Below, piece by piece: positions 27,350 to 35,275 of a DNA stretch of 64,000 bases. The DNA lies in contig NZ_CP017476.1 in assembly GCF_001761385.1 (NCBI RefSeq), positions 547,501 to 611,500 on the forward strand, in the 5' to 3' direction. The translations under genes and the position numbers were made by a program. This DNA is from Hydrogenophaga crassostreae. GTDB lineage: Bacteria > Pseudomonadota > Gammaproteobacteria > Burkholderiales > Burkholderiaceae_C. A model generated the notes under the pieces. It searched no databases, was not told the DNA's origin, and saw only the letters and a program-made list of their open reading frames with translations. Every line of letters starts with the position of its first letter. Positions within the stretch are counted from its first letter, which is position 1.

Positions 27350-27383
27350 AAGGCTTGGGGCTTGGCGGCCCCAAGCCTTTTTT
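27350..27383 (+). terminator. Terminator of htpG
   Basis: A 12-bp stem AAGGCTTGGGGC / GCCCCAAGCCTT with a six-base loop, followed by TTTT. Strong intrinsic terminator about 45 bases after the htpG stop. Confidence 0.9.
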
Positions 27384-27387
27384 GCGT

Positions 27388-28476
27388 TCAGAGCAGTGTG
27401 AAGGTCTGGCCCACTGCCGGGTTGCTGCCGCCCTTGAGCATCTGTTGGTAGGCGGCTTCCAGGGCTTTTTGACCGCTCTGGTGTTCCACCGTCATCCACG
27501 GCTTGGTCGGGTCGGAGGCGCGCGCGGTGAACGCTTGCCATGCCTCCACCATGCGGCGGCCCAGTTCGGGCGCGCCCCAATCCTGGTTGCGCTTTTTCAC
27601 TTGGGCGGGGGCGAAGAACATGGTGGGCGTGGGGCCGGGCAAGCCCTTGGCACCGCGCAGGCTTTCCACGTGGGTGGCGCCAATGGCGCAGCTGTAGCGC
27701 AACGCGGTGAAGCGCTCGTGAATCTGGGTGCGCAAGCCGCCGTTGCCGGCAAAGTCGAGGTAGACGCAGGGTGTGTCGGCGGCGATCTGGTCGAGCTCGC
27801 CGTAGCCCACCACTTGGCTGTAGCAGCCCAGGCTTTCGCAGAAGGCTTTGTTGCCGTCCGAGGTCAGGCCGATGATCTTCACGCCTTTGCGTTGTGCCAG
27901 CTGGAACGCGGTGCCGTAGGCGGTTTTGCTGGAGGCGCTGGAGAGCAGCAGCGTTGTGGCACCGAAGAAGTTGTTGTCGTCCAGGAAATCGTCGATCAGC
28001 CATGAGGTGAGGAAGAGCGGGCGCAGCAGGGCCTGAACGCTTTCGGTACCAGTCATGTGGAAGGCGTCGCTTGAGGTGCGAATGAGCTGGTTGTAAACCG
28101 CATGCAGTTCGGCGCGGTGGGGCGCGGCGTCGGAAAACCCCAGCGGGGTGACACGGCTGGGTTGCAGCACGGCATGGTTGGCTGTGGGCCAGTAGCCGTA
28201 GAGCCGTTCACCCACGGCCACCTCGGCGTGGCGCGACTCGATCACGGTGGCAAAACCCCAGACCGGGATCACGCCCCATTCGGCATCGCCCGACGGGTAA
28301 AAGTCCCAGTAGCGCATGGCGTCGCCCATGGCCGCGTAGGTGATGTTGTTGGCGGTGAGGGCAAACAGCTCGACCTCGGTGCGAACTTCTCCGTCTTTGA
28401 GCGGGGCGTCATCGGTTGTGGTCCAGCGGGTCTGGCTGATCTGGTTTTTTCGAACTTGCAGGGTGGTTGTGGTCAA
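27388..28476 (-). CDS. DUF2855 family protein
   Basis: 362-residue cytoplasmic protein of the DUF2855 family, distantly related to medium-chain dehydrogenases: a GroES-like front part (EVELFALTANNITYAAMGDAM, residues 35-55) and a Rossmann-like part with LLLSSASSKTAYGTAFQLAQ (about 176-195) and GVKIIGLTSDGNKAFCESLG, where NADP-type enzymes bind cofactor. Catalytic zinc ligands are not evident. Function is not established. It converges with htpG. The start at 28476 gives MTTTTLQVRKNQIS with a weak ribosome-binding site. Confidence 0.85.
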   Translation of the reverse strand: MTTTTLQVRKNQISQTRWTTTDDAPLKDGEVRTEVELFALTANNITYAAMGDAMRYWDFYPSGDAEWGVIPVWGFATVIESRHAEVAVGERLYGYWPTANHAVLQPSRVTPLGFSDAAPHRAELHAVYNQLIRTSSDAFHMTGTESVQALLRPLFLTSWLIDDFLDDNNFFGATTLLLSSASSKTAYGTAFQLAQRKGVKIIGLTSDGNKAFCESLGCYSQVVGYGELDQIAADTPCVYLDFAGNGGLRTQIHERFTALRYSCAIGATHVESLRGAKGLPGPTPTMFFAPAQVKKRNQDWGAPELGRRMVEAWQAFTARASDPTKPWMTVEHQSGQKALEAAYQQMLKGGSNPAVGQTFTLL

Positions 28477-28859
28477 AGTGGGTCTCCGGTGTTTGTCATC
28501 ACGTTAAAGCAAACCGTGCGTTGGCTCAATGGTGACGGGGCGCACTGGCGACAAGGCTTCAGGCGCCTGGGCGGCACACAGTACACCGGCTGCAAGCCGC
28601 AAGAAGCCGGTCTCGTTCGGAACCGACTCCTGCGCCCAGGGGGCCCCTTCCCGGGCTTCTCCGCCGCACCGGTGGATCGTCTTTTCAGGTGTTTCTCCGC
28701 GGTGCCTTTTGCCCTACAGGCGCCTGGGCGTTGTCGCGGGTCATGCTGAGGAGGCAACACACTAAAATCGCGCATCAGGGGCACACGAGTGCCTCAATCT
28801 GTTTTTGTGGACGTCCCGCACAGGGAGATGCCACCCGCCAGGCACCCTGGCACCACCGA
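28477..28859. other. Divergent intergenic region, 383 bases
   Basis: Lies between two divergent genes. No gene recognised. A 14-base direct repeat (CAGGCGCCTGGGCG) occurs at about 28560 and 28718. A TAAAAT element at 28763-28768 could be a -10 box, but no convincing -35 was found at the right distance. Confidence 0.3.
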
Positions 28860-29828
28860 ATGTTGCGAATGACCCGAGCCAAGACCGCCTTCAAGATCCT
28901 GATGTACGCCGCCGTATTGGCTTCATTGGTGTATTTCGGGCTGGCGTTCAAGAAAAACGTGGATGGTCTGCCCCCCATCGACTGGAATCTGGGCACCGTG
29001 TTTGTGGCTGTTTTGAGCTGCGTCACGGTGGTGGTGACCCATTTTTTCGGCACCCATGTGTGGCGTTTGCTGATGGCCGATCAGAACCATCGCGTGTCGG
29101 TTCGGCTGGCGATGTCGGTGTTTTTTCTTTCTCAGCTGGGCAAGTACCTGCCGGGCAATGTGGGGCAGTTTCTGGGGCGTGGCGTGTTGGCCAAGTCCAC
29201 CGGCATTCCGGTTGGCGTGGCGGTGGGAACCGCGGTGTTTGAAGGCATCTGGAGCCTGGTGATCAGCCTCACCCTGGCGCTTCTCTCAACCTGGGTGCTG
29301 TGGGATTTGACAACCTTGCACAGCGTCAACCCCAGCTTTGGCGGGAAGGCCAGCTGGCTGTTGGCGCTGGCGCTGGTGTTGCCCTGGTTGAGTGTCAAGG
29401 TGCTCAACATGCTGTTTCCCAAGATCAGCCGCAAGGTGGGCGGGGGCGAACTGCTGCGATTGCCGCGGCTGCGGACTTCTTTGCTGGTATCGCTGCTGAT
29501 CTTGATCAACTTCATGCTGCTGGGTTTTGTTCTGAAGTTGCAGGCCGAGGTGTTTTTCGCCTCTCCCCCGGTTGATTGGCTGAGCATCACCTTGCTGTTC
29601 AGCAGCGCATGGGTGGCCGGTTACGTGGTGCCCGGGGCTCCCGGCGGGTTGGGCGTTCGTGAGGCCATGATGGTGGTGCTGCTCACGCCGCTGACGGGTG
29701 CCCCCATTGCCACCGGGCTGGCTGTCAGCATGCGGCTGACCTCATTGCTGGGTGACGGATTGACCATCGCAATCGGCGCCATCAGCAGGCGCATGCAAAG
29801 CCGACAGAGCGAGATCGCGGCAACCTGA
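28860..29828 (+). CDS. Lysylphosphatidylglycerol synthase-like membrane protein
   Basis: 322-residue integral membrane protein with about 8 helices, matching the LPG_synthase_TM (UPF0104) family, the flippase-like part of MprF without the catalytic domain. Family elements are SQLGKYLPGNVGQFLGRG (about 94-111) and GYVVPGAPGGLGVREAMM (about 253-270). Such stand-alone proteins usually work on lipid or glycan intermediates; the substrate is unknown. Start at 28860 (MLRMTRAK) or three codons later; the upstream open frame looks non-coding. Confidence 0.88.
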   Translation: MLRMTRAKTAFKILMYAAVLASLVYFGLAFKKNVDGLPPIDWNLGTVFVAVLSCVTVVVTHFFGTHVWRLLMADQNHRVSVRLAMSVFFLSQLGKYLPGNVGQFLGRGVLAKSTGIPVGVAVGTAVFEGIWSLVISLTLALLSTWVLWDLTTLHSVNPSFGGKASWLLALALVLPWLSVKVLNMLFPKISRKVGGGELLRLPRLRTSLLVSLLILINFMLLGFVLKLQAEVFFASPPVDWLSITLLFSSAWVAGYVVPGAPGGLGVREAMMVVLLTPLTGAPIATGLAVSMRLTSLLGDGLTIAIGAISRRMQSRQSEIAAT

Positions 29829-29882
29829 TCTTGCTGGTGAAGCCGTCAGCGCCGCCTTGGCCAGGTGCTAGGTCAACAAACG

Positions 29883-29920
29883 AAAAAAAAGCCCGCCGGC
29901 AAACGCCGGGCGGGCTTTTT
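29883..29920. terminator. Bidirectional terminator
   Basis: Stem GCCCGCC-GGC / GCC-G-GGCGGGC (one bulged G) with loop AAAC, flanked by eight A on the left and five T on the right. It can stop both the membrane-protein gene (plus) and ohr (minus). Confidence 0.9.
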
Positions 29921-29935
29921 CATGGGTAGGCCGGG

Positions 29936-30352
29936 TTACGCCAGCGTGATGGTCACTTCGATGTTGCCTCGGGTGGCGTTGGAGTAAGGGCAGACCTGAT
30001 GGGCGGCATCGACAATGGCTTGTGCCTGGGCGCGCTCCAAACCGGGCAGGCTCACTGTCAGGCGGGCGGCGATGCCGTATCCACCGGTGATGGGGCCCAG
30101 ATCCACTTCAGCGTCCACGGCCGCATCGGCCGGCACGGCGACTTTCATTTGACCGGCCACAGCCTTGATGGCGCCGATGAAGCAGGCGGAGTAGCCGGCT
30201 GCGAACAGCTGCTCGGGGTTGGTGCCTTTGCCAGGGCCACCGGGAGCGGAGTGGATCACGTCCAGTCGACCGTCATCGGATTTGGAGGCGCCATCGCGGC
30301 CACCGGTGGTGTGGGTGCGGGCGGTGTAGAGAACTTTGTCGAGCTTGGCCAT
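29936..30352 (-). CDS. ohr: Organic hydroperoxide resistance protein Ohr
   Basis: 138-residue thiol peroxidase of the OsmC/Ohr family; it reduces organic and fatty acid hydroperoxides. The two redox Cys are at about 57 (AAGYSACFIGA) and 121 (HQVCPYSNATRGN), with the catalytic Arg at 19 (GGRDG) and Glu at 47 (NPEQLF), all as in Ohr rather than OsmC. It follows ohrR on the same strand by 58 bases and is probably co-transcribed with it from the OhrR-controlled promoter. Confidence 0.97.
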   Translation of the reverse strand: MAKLDKVLYTARTHTTGGRDGASKSDDGRLDVIHSAPGGPGKGTNPEQLFAAGYSACFIGAIKAVAGQMKVAVPADAAVDAEVDLGPITGGYGIAARLTVSLPGLERAQAQAIVDAAHQVCPYSNATRGNIEVTITLA

Positions 30353-30410
30353 TTTGAGGTCTTTCGAGGTTGGGCTTCGGTTGAAGCGGGGAGAAAAAAA
30401 GAGGAGGGGT

Positions 30411-30860
30411 TCAACCCAACAGTCGGTCGCGCAGGGATTGCACCTGGCGGGTGAGTGAGGCCACTTCGGCCAGGTCGCATTGCGTGGCCTGCAAGATGCA
30501 ACCGGGTATGCGTTGGGCCCGGGTTTTCAGTGCGCGGCCTTCGGCGGTGAGCAAGACGCGCACGCGGCGTTCGTCTTCGGCATCGCGCAGTCGGGTCAGC
30601 AATCCGGCGGTTTCCAGACGCTTGAGCAGCGGCGTCAAGGTGCCCGAATCCAGATTCAGGCGCTGGCCCAGTTCGGAAACGCTCACACCGTCCTGCTCCC
30701 AGAGCACCAGCAAAGCCAGGTACTGCGGGTAGGTGAGGCCGAGCTCATCGAGCAGCGGCTTGTAGAGTTTGGTCATCGCCAGCGAGGCGGAATACAACGC
30801 AAAGCAGAGCTGGTTGTCGAGCCGCAGGGCTTGGTCGGAGAGCGTCGTCGGGGAAGGCAT
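30411..30860 (-). CDS. ohrR: MarR-family regulator OhrR
   Basis: 149-residue repressor of the MarR family. The conserved peroxide-sensing Cys is at about 19 (DNQLCFALYSAS), followed by LGLTYPQYLALLVLWE. The winged helix reads VSELGQRLNLDSGTLTPLLKRLETAGLLTRLRDAEDERRVRV (about 60-100). It would repress itself and ohr until its Cys is oxidised. The ATG at 30860 was preferred to an upstream codon at 30896, which would lie inside the operator. Confidence 0.96.
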   Translation of the reverse strand: MPSPTTLSDQALRLDNQLCFALYSASLAMTKLYKPLLDELGLTYPQYLALLVLWEQDGVSVSELGQRLNLDSGTLTPLLKRLETAGLLTRLRDAEDERRVRVLLTAEGRALKTRAQRIPGCILQATQCDLAEVASLTRQVQSLRDRLLG

Positions 30861-30877
30861 GGCATGAACTGTATGCC

Positions 30878-30905
30878 GCAATTCAATTGCACGCAATTAA
30901 ATTGC
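30878..30905. promoter_or_regulatory. Twin OhrR operators
   Basis: Two 13-bp palindromes, GCAATTCAATTGC (30878-30890) and GCAATTAAATTGC (30893-30905), two bases apart, centres 15 bp apart. They resemble the known AT-rich OhrR site (TACAATT-AATTGTA) and lie 18 bases upstream of ohrR. Confidence 0.85.
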
Positions 30906-30989
30906 GAATAACCTTTTCTGGCCAGCGGTTGCTGCAAATGGGCTGACGGGGATGCGCAGGCCCGTGGTAGGCGAGGCCGGCGCGGAAGC

Positions 30990-32033
30990 TCAGGCCACCA
31001 GCGGTGGGTTTTGCATTTCTTCGATTTGCTCGACCAGCATGTCGACCTGTCCTTGCCAGTAGTCGCGGGTGCCGAACCAGGGGAAGTTGATCGGGAAGGC
31101 CGGGTCTTCCCAGCGGCGCGCGAGCCAGGCACTGTAGTGGATGAGCCGCAGCGTGCGCAGCGGCTCGATCAGTGCGAGCTCGCGCCGGTCGAATGAGCGG
31201 AACTGTTCATAGCCATCGATCAAGGCGCCGAGTTGCTGGTTTTGCTGGCGGCGATCGCCGCTGAGCAGCATCCAGATGTCTTGCACGGCAGGGCCCATTC
31301 GGGCGTCATCCAGATCCACAAAATGCGGGCCGGCACCGGGCGCGCCCTCTGGCGTCCAGAGGATATTGCCGGGGTGGCAGTCGCCGTGCAGCCGCAGGGT
31401 TTGAATGCCCTCGGGATCGGGCTGGGCGTTCGCCGTCAGGCAGGGGTGCGACTCGATGATGGCCAGTGCCTCGTCCAGTGTTTCGCGCCAGGCGGTCTGT
31501 ACCTCGGGTGCCACCATCTGGTGCTCGAGCAGCCAGTCACGGGGTTCATGGGCAAAGTGTGTGGCATTGAGCGCGGGCCTGGACTCAAAGGGGTGCGCTG
31601 CGCCCACGCTGTGAATGCGGGCCAGAAAACGCCCAATCCACTCCAGCACCTCAAAGTTCTCGAGCTCAGGGCGGCGCCCGCCACGGCGCGGGCTCACCGA
31701 AAATGCGAATCCACCAAAATGGTGCAGTGTTTCGCCCGTCAGACGCAACGGCGGCACCGCCGGGATCTCGGCGGCGACCAAAGCCTCGGCAAATGCATGC
31801 TCTTCGTTGATTTGAGCGTCGCTCCAGCGATTGGGCCGGTAAAACTTGGCGACCACCTGCTCGTGCCCATCAACCGGCGACTCCAGATGCACCTGGTACA
31901 CCCGGTTTTCAAAGCTGTTGAGGGCCGCAAGCCGCCCGTCACCCCAAAGACCCACACTGGCGAGGGCGTCTTGCACCACATCGGGGGTGAGGGCGGTGTA
32001 GGGGTGGAGGCGCTGTGCGCTGGCATCGTTCAT
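30990..32033 (-). CDS. srkA: Stress response serine/threonine kinase SrkA (YihE)
   Basis: 347-residue cytoplasmic kinase of the SrkA/YihE family, related to choline and aminoglycoside kinases. Key parts: EQVVAKFYRPNRWSDAQINEE (ATP-binding Lys and Glu), RLHGDCHPGNILWT (catalytic Asp and Asn), FVDLDDARMGPAVQDIWMLLSG (metal-binding Asp). SrkA protects E. coli from stress-induced death by restraining MazF-type toxins. The ATG at 32033 was chosen; an earlier TTG at 32063 would overlap the promoter of the divergent channel gene. The two start codons are 39 bases apart. Confidence 0.92.
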   Translation of the reverse strand: MNDASAQRLHPYTALTPDVVQDALASVGLWGDGRLAALNSFENRVYQVHLESPVDGHEQVVAKFYRPNRWSDAQINEEHAFAEALVAAEIPAVPPLRLTGETLHHFGGFAFSVSPRRGGRRPELENFEVLEWIGRFLARIHSVGAAHPFESRPALNATHFAHEPRDWLLEHQMVAPEVQTAWRETLDEALAIIESHPCLTANAQPDPEGIQTLRLHGDCHPGNILWTPEGAPGAGPHFVDLDDARMGPAVQDIWMLLSGDRRQQNQQLGALIDGYEQFRSFDRRELALIEPLRTLRLIHYSAWLARRWEDPAFPINFPWFGTRDYWQGQVDMLVEQIEEMQNPPLVA

Positions 32034-32072
32034 CAATGCATTGTCGCCGCCCGCACATGCCAAAATCCCTGC

Positions 32073-32516
32073 ATGTCACGATCAAAAGTCAATCGCCGCC
32101 ATCTCATGCGCCGCGGCCTTTGGTATTCGCTGGCCCTTTGCGTGATCATCTTGTTGCTGGGCGGCGTCGGCTTTTGGGCGCTGGAGCCTCAAATCGACAC
32201 CCTGCAAGACGGTCTGTGGCTGGCGTTCACCACGGCTGCGACGGTGGGCTACGGCGATACTGTGCCGAAAACCCATGTGGGTCGGGCCTTCGCCGTGATT
32301 GTTGTCTTGCTGGGGTTGGCGGTTTTGTCGCTCGTTACCGCTTCGCTGGCGGCCCTGTTTGTGGAGCGCGATGTAGAGGCCGACGAACGCCAGATCGAGG
32401 TGGACCTGTTGCGAGAAATCCGCGCCTTGCGCCACCAGATCAACGCGATTGAGCGCCGGATCGAGCCGGTTGAACCCGACGCGACCACGCCACCCATTGA
32501 AAAGAACCCTTTGTGA
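32073..32516 (+). CDS. Two-helix potassium channel
   Basis: 147-residue inner-membrane protein with two helices (about 17-37 and 70-95) around a pore loop containing the K+ selectivity filter TVGYGD (about 55-60). The C-terminal tail is charged and probably coiled (EADERQIEVDLLREIRALRHQINAIERRI). It has the architecture of KcsA-like channels (tetramers). Its stop overlaps the start of the methyltransferase gene by GTGA, so the two are probably translated together. The open frame runs much further upstream, but the ATG at 32073 fits the first helix. Confidence 0.9.
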   Translation: MSRSKVNRRHLMRRGLWYSLALCVIILLLGGVGFWALEPQIDTLQDGLWLAFTTAATVGYGDTVPKTHVGRAFAVIVVLLGLAVLSLVTASLAALFVERDVEADERQIEVDLLREIRALRHQINAIERRIEPVEPDATTPPIEKNPL

Positions 32517-33382
32517 AACCCCAGAAGTCATTGCAAGAACAGCTGCCGGAGTTGCGTCCGGGCCAGTCCATCGAGCTGCTCAAGGAGCTGCACATCCTCA
32601 CGCGCGAGGGCAAGCTGAACCAGGATACGCGGCGCAAGCTCAAGCAGGTCTATCACCTGGTGCGCTTCATTGAGCCCTTGCTGGCCGATGTGTTGAAGAT
32701 CACCGGAGACGTCTCCCTGGCCGACCATGGCGCAGGCAAGTCTTACCTCGGCTTCATCCTCTACGACCTGTTTTTCAAAGACAAGCCGGTGGGCTGGGTC
32801 ACGGGCGTGGAGACGCGGGCCGAACTGGTCGAGCGCTCACAGGCGCTGGCCCAGCGGCTGGGTTTTGACCGCATGCGTTTCCTGGCCACCACCGTGCAAG
32901 AGGCGCTGACCCATCCTGAACTGCCCGCCACCATCGATGTGGTGACGGCTTTGCATGCCTGTGATACCGCGACCGACGATGCGATTGCATTCGGGCTGGC
33001 CAAACAGGCCAAACACATGGTCTTGGTACCCTGCTGCCAGGCGGAGGTGGCCGCTGTAATGAAGCGCAGCAGAGCGTTGAATCTGGCGCGCACACCCTTG
33101 GCCGAGCTGTGGCGCCATCCATTGCACACGCGCGAATTTGGCAGCCAGATCACGAACGTGTTGCGCTGCCTGCAACTGGAGGCCAATGGCTACGGCGTGA
33201 CGGTGACAGAGCTGGTGGGCTGGGAACACTCGATGAAAAACGAGCTGATTTTGGCCAGTCGAAACGGGCCTGGGCAACAAGCTCAGCAGCAACGGGCCGC
33301 TGAGCGTTTGCAGCAGGTGCTCGATGAACTGGGCTTGCAGACGCTGGCGACGCGTTTTGGTGGCATCACCGGCGTAGCCTGA
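32513..33382 (+). CDS. SAM-dependent methyltransferase
   Basis: 289-residue protein with a class I methyltransferase core: DVSLADHGAGKSYLGFILYD (motif I, about 66-85), GVETRAELVERSQALA (motif II acidic residue), ATIDVVTALHACDTATDDAI (about 138-157), and a conserved LVPCCQAEV segment. This resembles the Methyltransf_32 group, which includes proteins of unknown target. It starts with GTG overlapping the TGA of the channel gene. The substrate, possibly RNA or protein, is unknown. Confidence 0.85.
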   Translation: MKPQKSLQEQLPELRPGQSIELLKELHILTREGKLNQDTRRKLKQVYHLVRFIEPLLADVLKITGDVSLADHGAGKSYLGFILYDLFFKDKPVGWVTGVETRAELVERSQALAQRLGFDRMRFLATTVQEALTHPELPATIDVVTALHACDTATDDAIAFGLAKQAKHMVLVPCCQAEVAAVMKRSRALNLARTPLAELWRHPLHTREFGSQITNVLRCLQLEANGYGVTVTELVGWEHSMKNELILASRNGPGQQAQQQRAAERLQQVLDELGLQTLATRFGGITGVA

Positions 33383-33391
33383 GGGCGCCGC

Positions 33392-34057
33392 TTATTTCGA
33401 GGCAGCCGGTTTGGCCGCCTTGCTGGCCGGGGCGGTGCCCGGTGCGGCAGCGGCGGGTGGCGGCGTGGCGACTGCGCTCAGGCGAGCAGTCAAATCGGCC
33501 TCGAGAGTTTTCAGGTTGGCTTCGACGCCGGCGCGCGTATCGGTCACCAGTTTGGCTTGCAGCGCCTGCTGCATTTCGCCGCTGACTTGCTGGAACTTCG
33601 CGTACTCGGGAGATTCCAGAATCGCCACCACTTTCTTCAACTCGTCCTCGGTGAAGCGCTGGTTCAACACCGGGCCAACAGTCTCGGGCGCGAGCGCCAC
33701 CGCGCGATCGGTCACCAGCGGCACGGTCTTCTCCATGTATTTCTTGGCATCGGCCTGAACGCCTTTGATGGTGGCTTCGCGTTTTTCTGGCGCGACACGG
33801 GCTTGCATCACGGCCGCCGCGCGTTCGAGCATTTGCAGCGCAGGCTCCTGCGCCATTTCGGACGACATGACCTCAATGCCGGGTTGCTGGAGCTTGAGCA
33901 GGCGAGCGATCAACTCTTTCTTGGCTGGTGATGGGGCTGGTGCAGCCGCAGCCGCAGCGGCTGGCGCTGCAGCCGGGGTGGACTGGGCTTGGGCCTGATG
34001 GGCAGCGGTGAACGTGATCAGCGCAGTAGAAATGGTGAGCAGGAATTTTTTTTGCAT
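33392..34057 (-). CDS. Exported DUF2059-like protein
   Basis: 221-residue protein with a clear signal peptide (MQKKFLLTISTALITFTAAHQAQAQ) and then an Ala/Pro-rich linker. The body (about 55-185) has a DUF2059-like helical pattern (KELIARLLKLQQPGIEVMSSEM...FTEDELKKVVAILESPEYAKFQQ). The C terminus is low-complexity Pro/Ala/Lys. It is probably periplasmic; function unknown. The start at 34057 coincides with the signal peptide; the longer open frame upstream is not credible. Confidence 0.8.
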   Translation of the reverse strand: MQKKFLLTISTALITFTAAHQAQAQSTPAAAPAAAAAAAPAPSPAKKELIARLLKLQQPGIEVMSSEMAQEPALQMLERAAAVMQARVAPEKREATIKGVQADAKKYMEKTVPLVTDRAVALAPETVGPVLNQRFTEDELKKVVAILESPEYAKFQQVSGEMQQALQAKLVTDTRAGVEANLKTLEADLTARLSAVATPPPAAAAPGTAPASKAAKPAASK

Positions 34058-34591
34058 GTGGAATGGTACCCAAAAAGCGGGGGTGTTCGAGGCTTGCAGG
34101 CGCGTCCATGGTTCTGCGCTGCGGGGGCATTGTGCGCTGAATCGCCTGAGCAGGATGCGCTTGCCCTCACCCAATCGCTGCGGTGACGCGCAGACGCCCT
34201 GGAAGACGGCAAGACACGGGAAATCAAGCGCGCAAGGTCCATGGAGAAAAGTTGTATCTCTACGGACACAAAAAGAATCCCGGAATTTCAGGCCGAAAGA
34301 CTCTGCACGGCGCAATCGACAGACCACTGAAACAGTGGTTGGCGGACATCACTTCAGCCAAGTGTCAGCCTTGAAACCTGCATAAACAAAGGAATCCATG
34401 TTCTTTTTTCAAGAGCACTTTCGCGATTGCCTTGGCCGTATAGGGCATTGCCAGACAAGCTTGTCAGGGAAACACCTACACGTTGAATGGGGGTGCGCCG
34501 ACTTAACGTCTTGAAACACCGTGAATACAGTTGGACACATGGACAAACAAATTGTCTTTTTCTCTTCTCTCCACCATCCAGGGAACACACC
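34058..34591. other. Divergent intergenic region, 534 bases
   Basis: Lies between the DUF2059-like gene (minus) and a small-protein gene (plus). No gene is supported. It holds a hairpin ACCACTG-AAA-CAGTGGT (34323-34339), a 12-bp perfect palindrome GACAAGCTTGTC (34454-34465) and a GACAA-N5-TTGTC repeat (34542-34556) just before the small-protein gene. The two last elements share half-sites and could be operators. Confidence 0.35.
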
Positions 34592-34858
34592 ATGAACTCC
34601 AGCACCAGCCGCCTCAACCCCTTCGCCATGATGCTCGACCCAGAGGCCGTGATCAGCGCCATGGAAGACAGCCTGAACCTGCGCCGCCTGCGCCAGCGCA
34701 TCTGCCGCCCTCTGGACAAGCCGCTGATCCCCAAGACCCATGGCGTGGACCGCGTCATCCAGCGCGAATTCGACATGGTGATCGACACCGAAGAATTCAT
34801 GAACACCGGCAGCGAAATTTATGCTGTTGCGCAGCCTGCATTGCACGCTGTTCATTGA
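34592..34858 (+). CDS. Small conserved hypothetical protein
   Basis: 88-residue cytoplasmic protein, no signal peptide or membrane helix. It opens MNSSTSRLNPFAMMLDPEAV and has a basic middle (LNLRRLRQRICRPLDKP). From memory similar proteins occur widely in Burkholderiales, but I know no function. GGGA, eight bases upstream of the ATG, may serve as a ribosome-binding site. A GACAA-N5-TTGTC repeat lies about 40 bases upstream. It is followed by GC-rich hairpins. Confidence 0.65.
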   Translation: MNSSTSRLNPFAMMLDPEAVISAMEDSLNLRRLRQRICRPLDKPLIPKTHGVDRVIQREFDMVIDTEEFMNTGSEIYAVAQPALHAVH

Positions 34859-35275
34859 ACAAGCACCGCTCTGGCCCGAGCCAGCGGTGTGCCCCCCCGG
34901 TGGGGGGTGCTGGCAGACCGGTAAAGGCAGAGCCATTGTTCCCCGTTTGACGCCCCTTCCGGGCGCTGTTTGGGCAGCCACCCCCCTTGGCCGATAAACG
35001 CCCAGCCAATCCAGATCCTTTTCAACGCGCTGGGCGACAACGCGGTTGCCCACAGCAGGGCTTGGCCAGCCACATGATTCCATCATGAGACCCGCGGGCC
35101 CGGATACTGACCAACAGGCATCTGGTGGGCTCCTTCGGGGGTGAGGCCTGCTTTGAGGGAGGCACCCCGTTGAGGCATGTCACCGGGCCGCTGCGCGAGG
35201 CGTCCGATCATTGAATTCCAGGGTGCAACCTACAATGGGGCACTTCAATCGCCCTGGCTTCGCGCCTCCCGACCT
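34859..35275. other. Intergenic region with GC-rich hairpins, 417 bases
   Basis: Just after the small gene there is a hairpin ACCGC...GCGGT with CTGGC/GCCAG (about 34867-34893), then GTGCCCCCCCGGTGGGGGGTGC (34891-34912), which may act as a terminator or be a decayed copy of the GC-rich repeat family. The rest has no gene that I can support and presumably carries the promoter of psd. Confidence 0.4.

Noticed and set aside
28689..28859. 57-codon upstream extension of the LPG-synthase-like protein
   Set aside because: Its translation is Arg/Gly/Cys-rich and hydrophilic, unlike family N termini; the start near the first membrane helix fits better.
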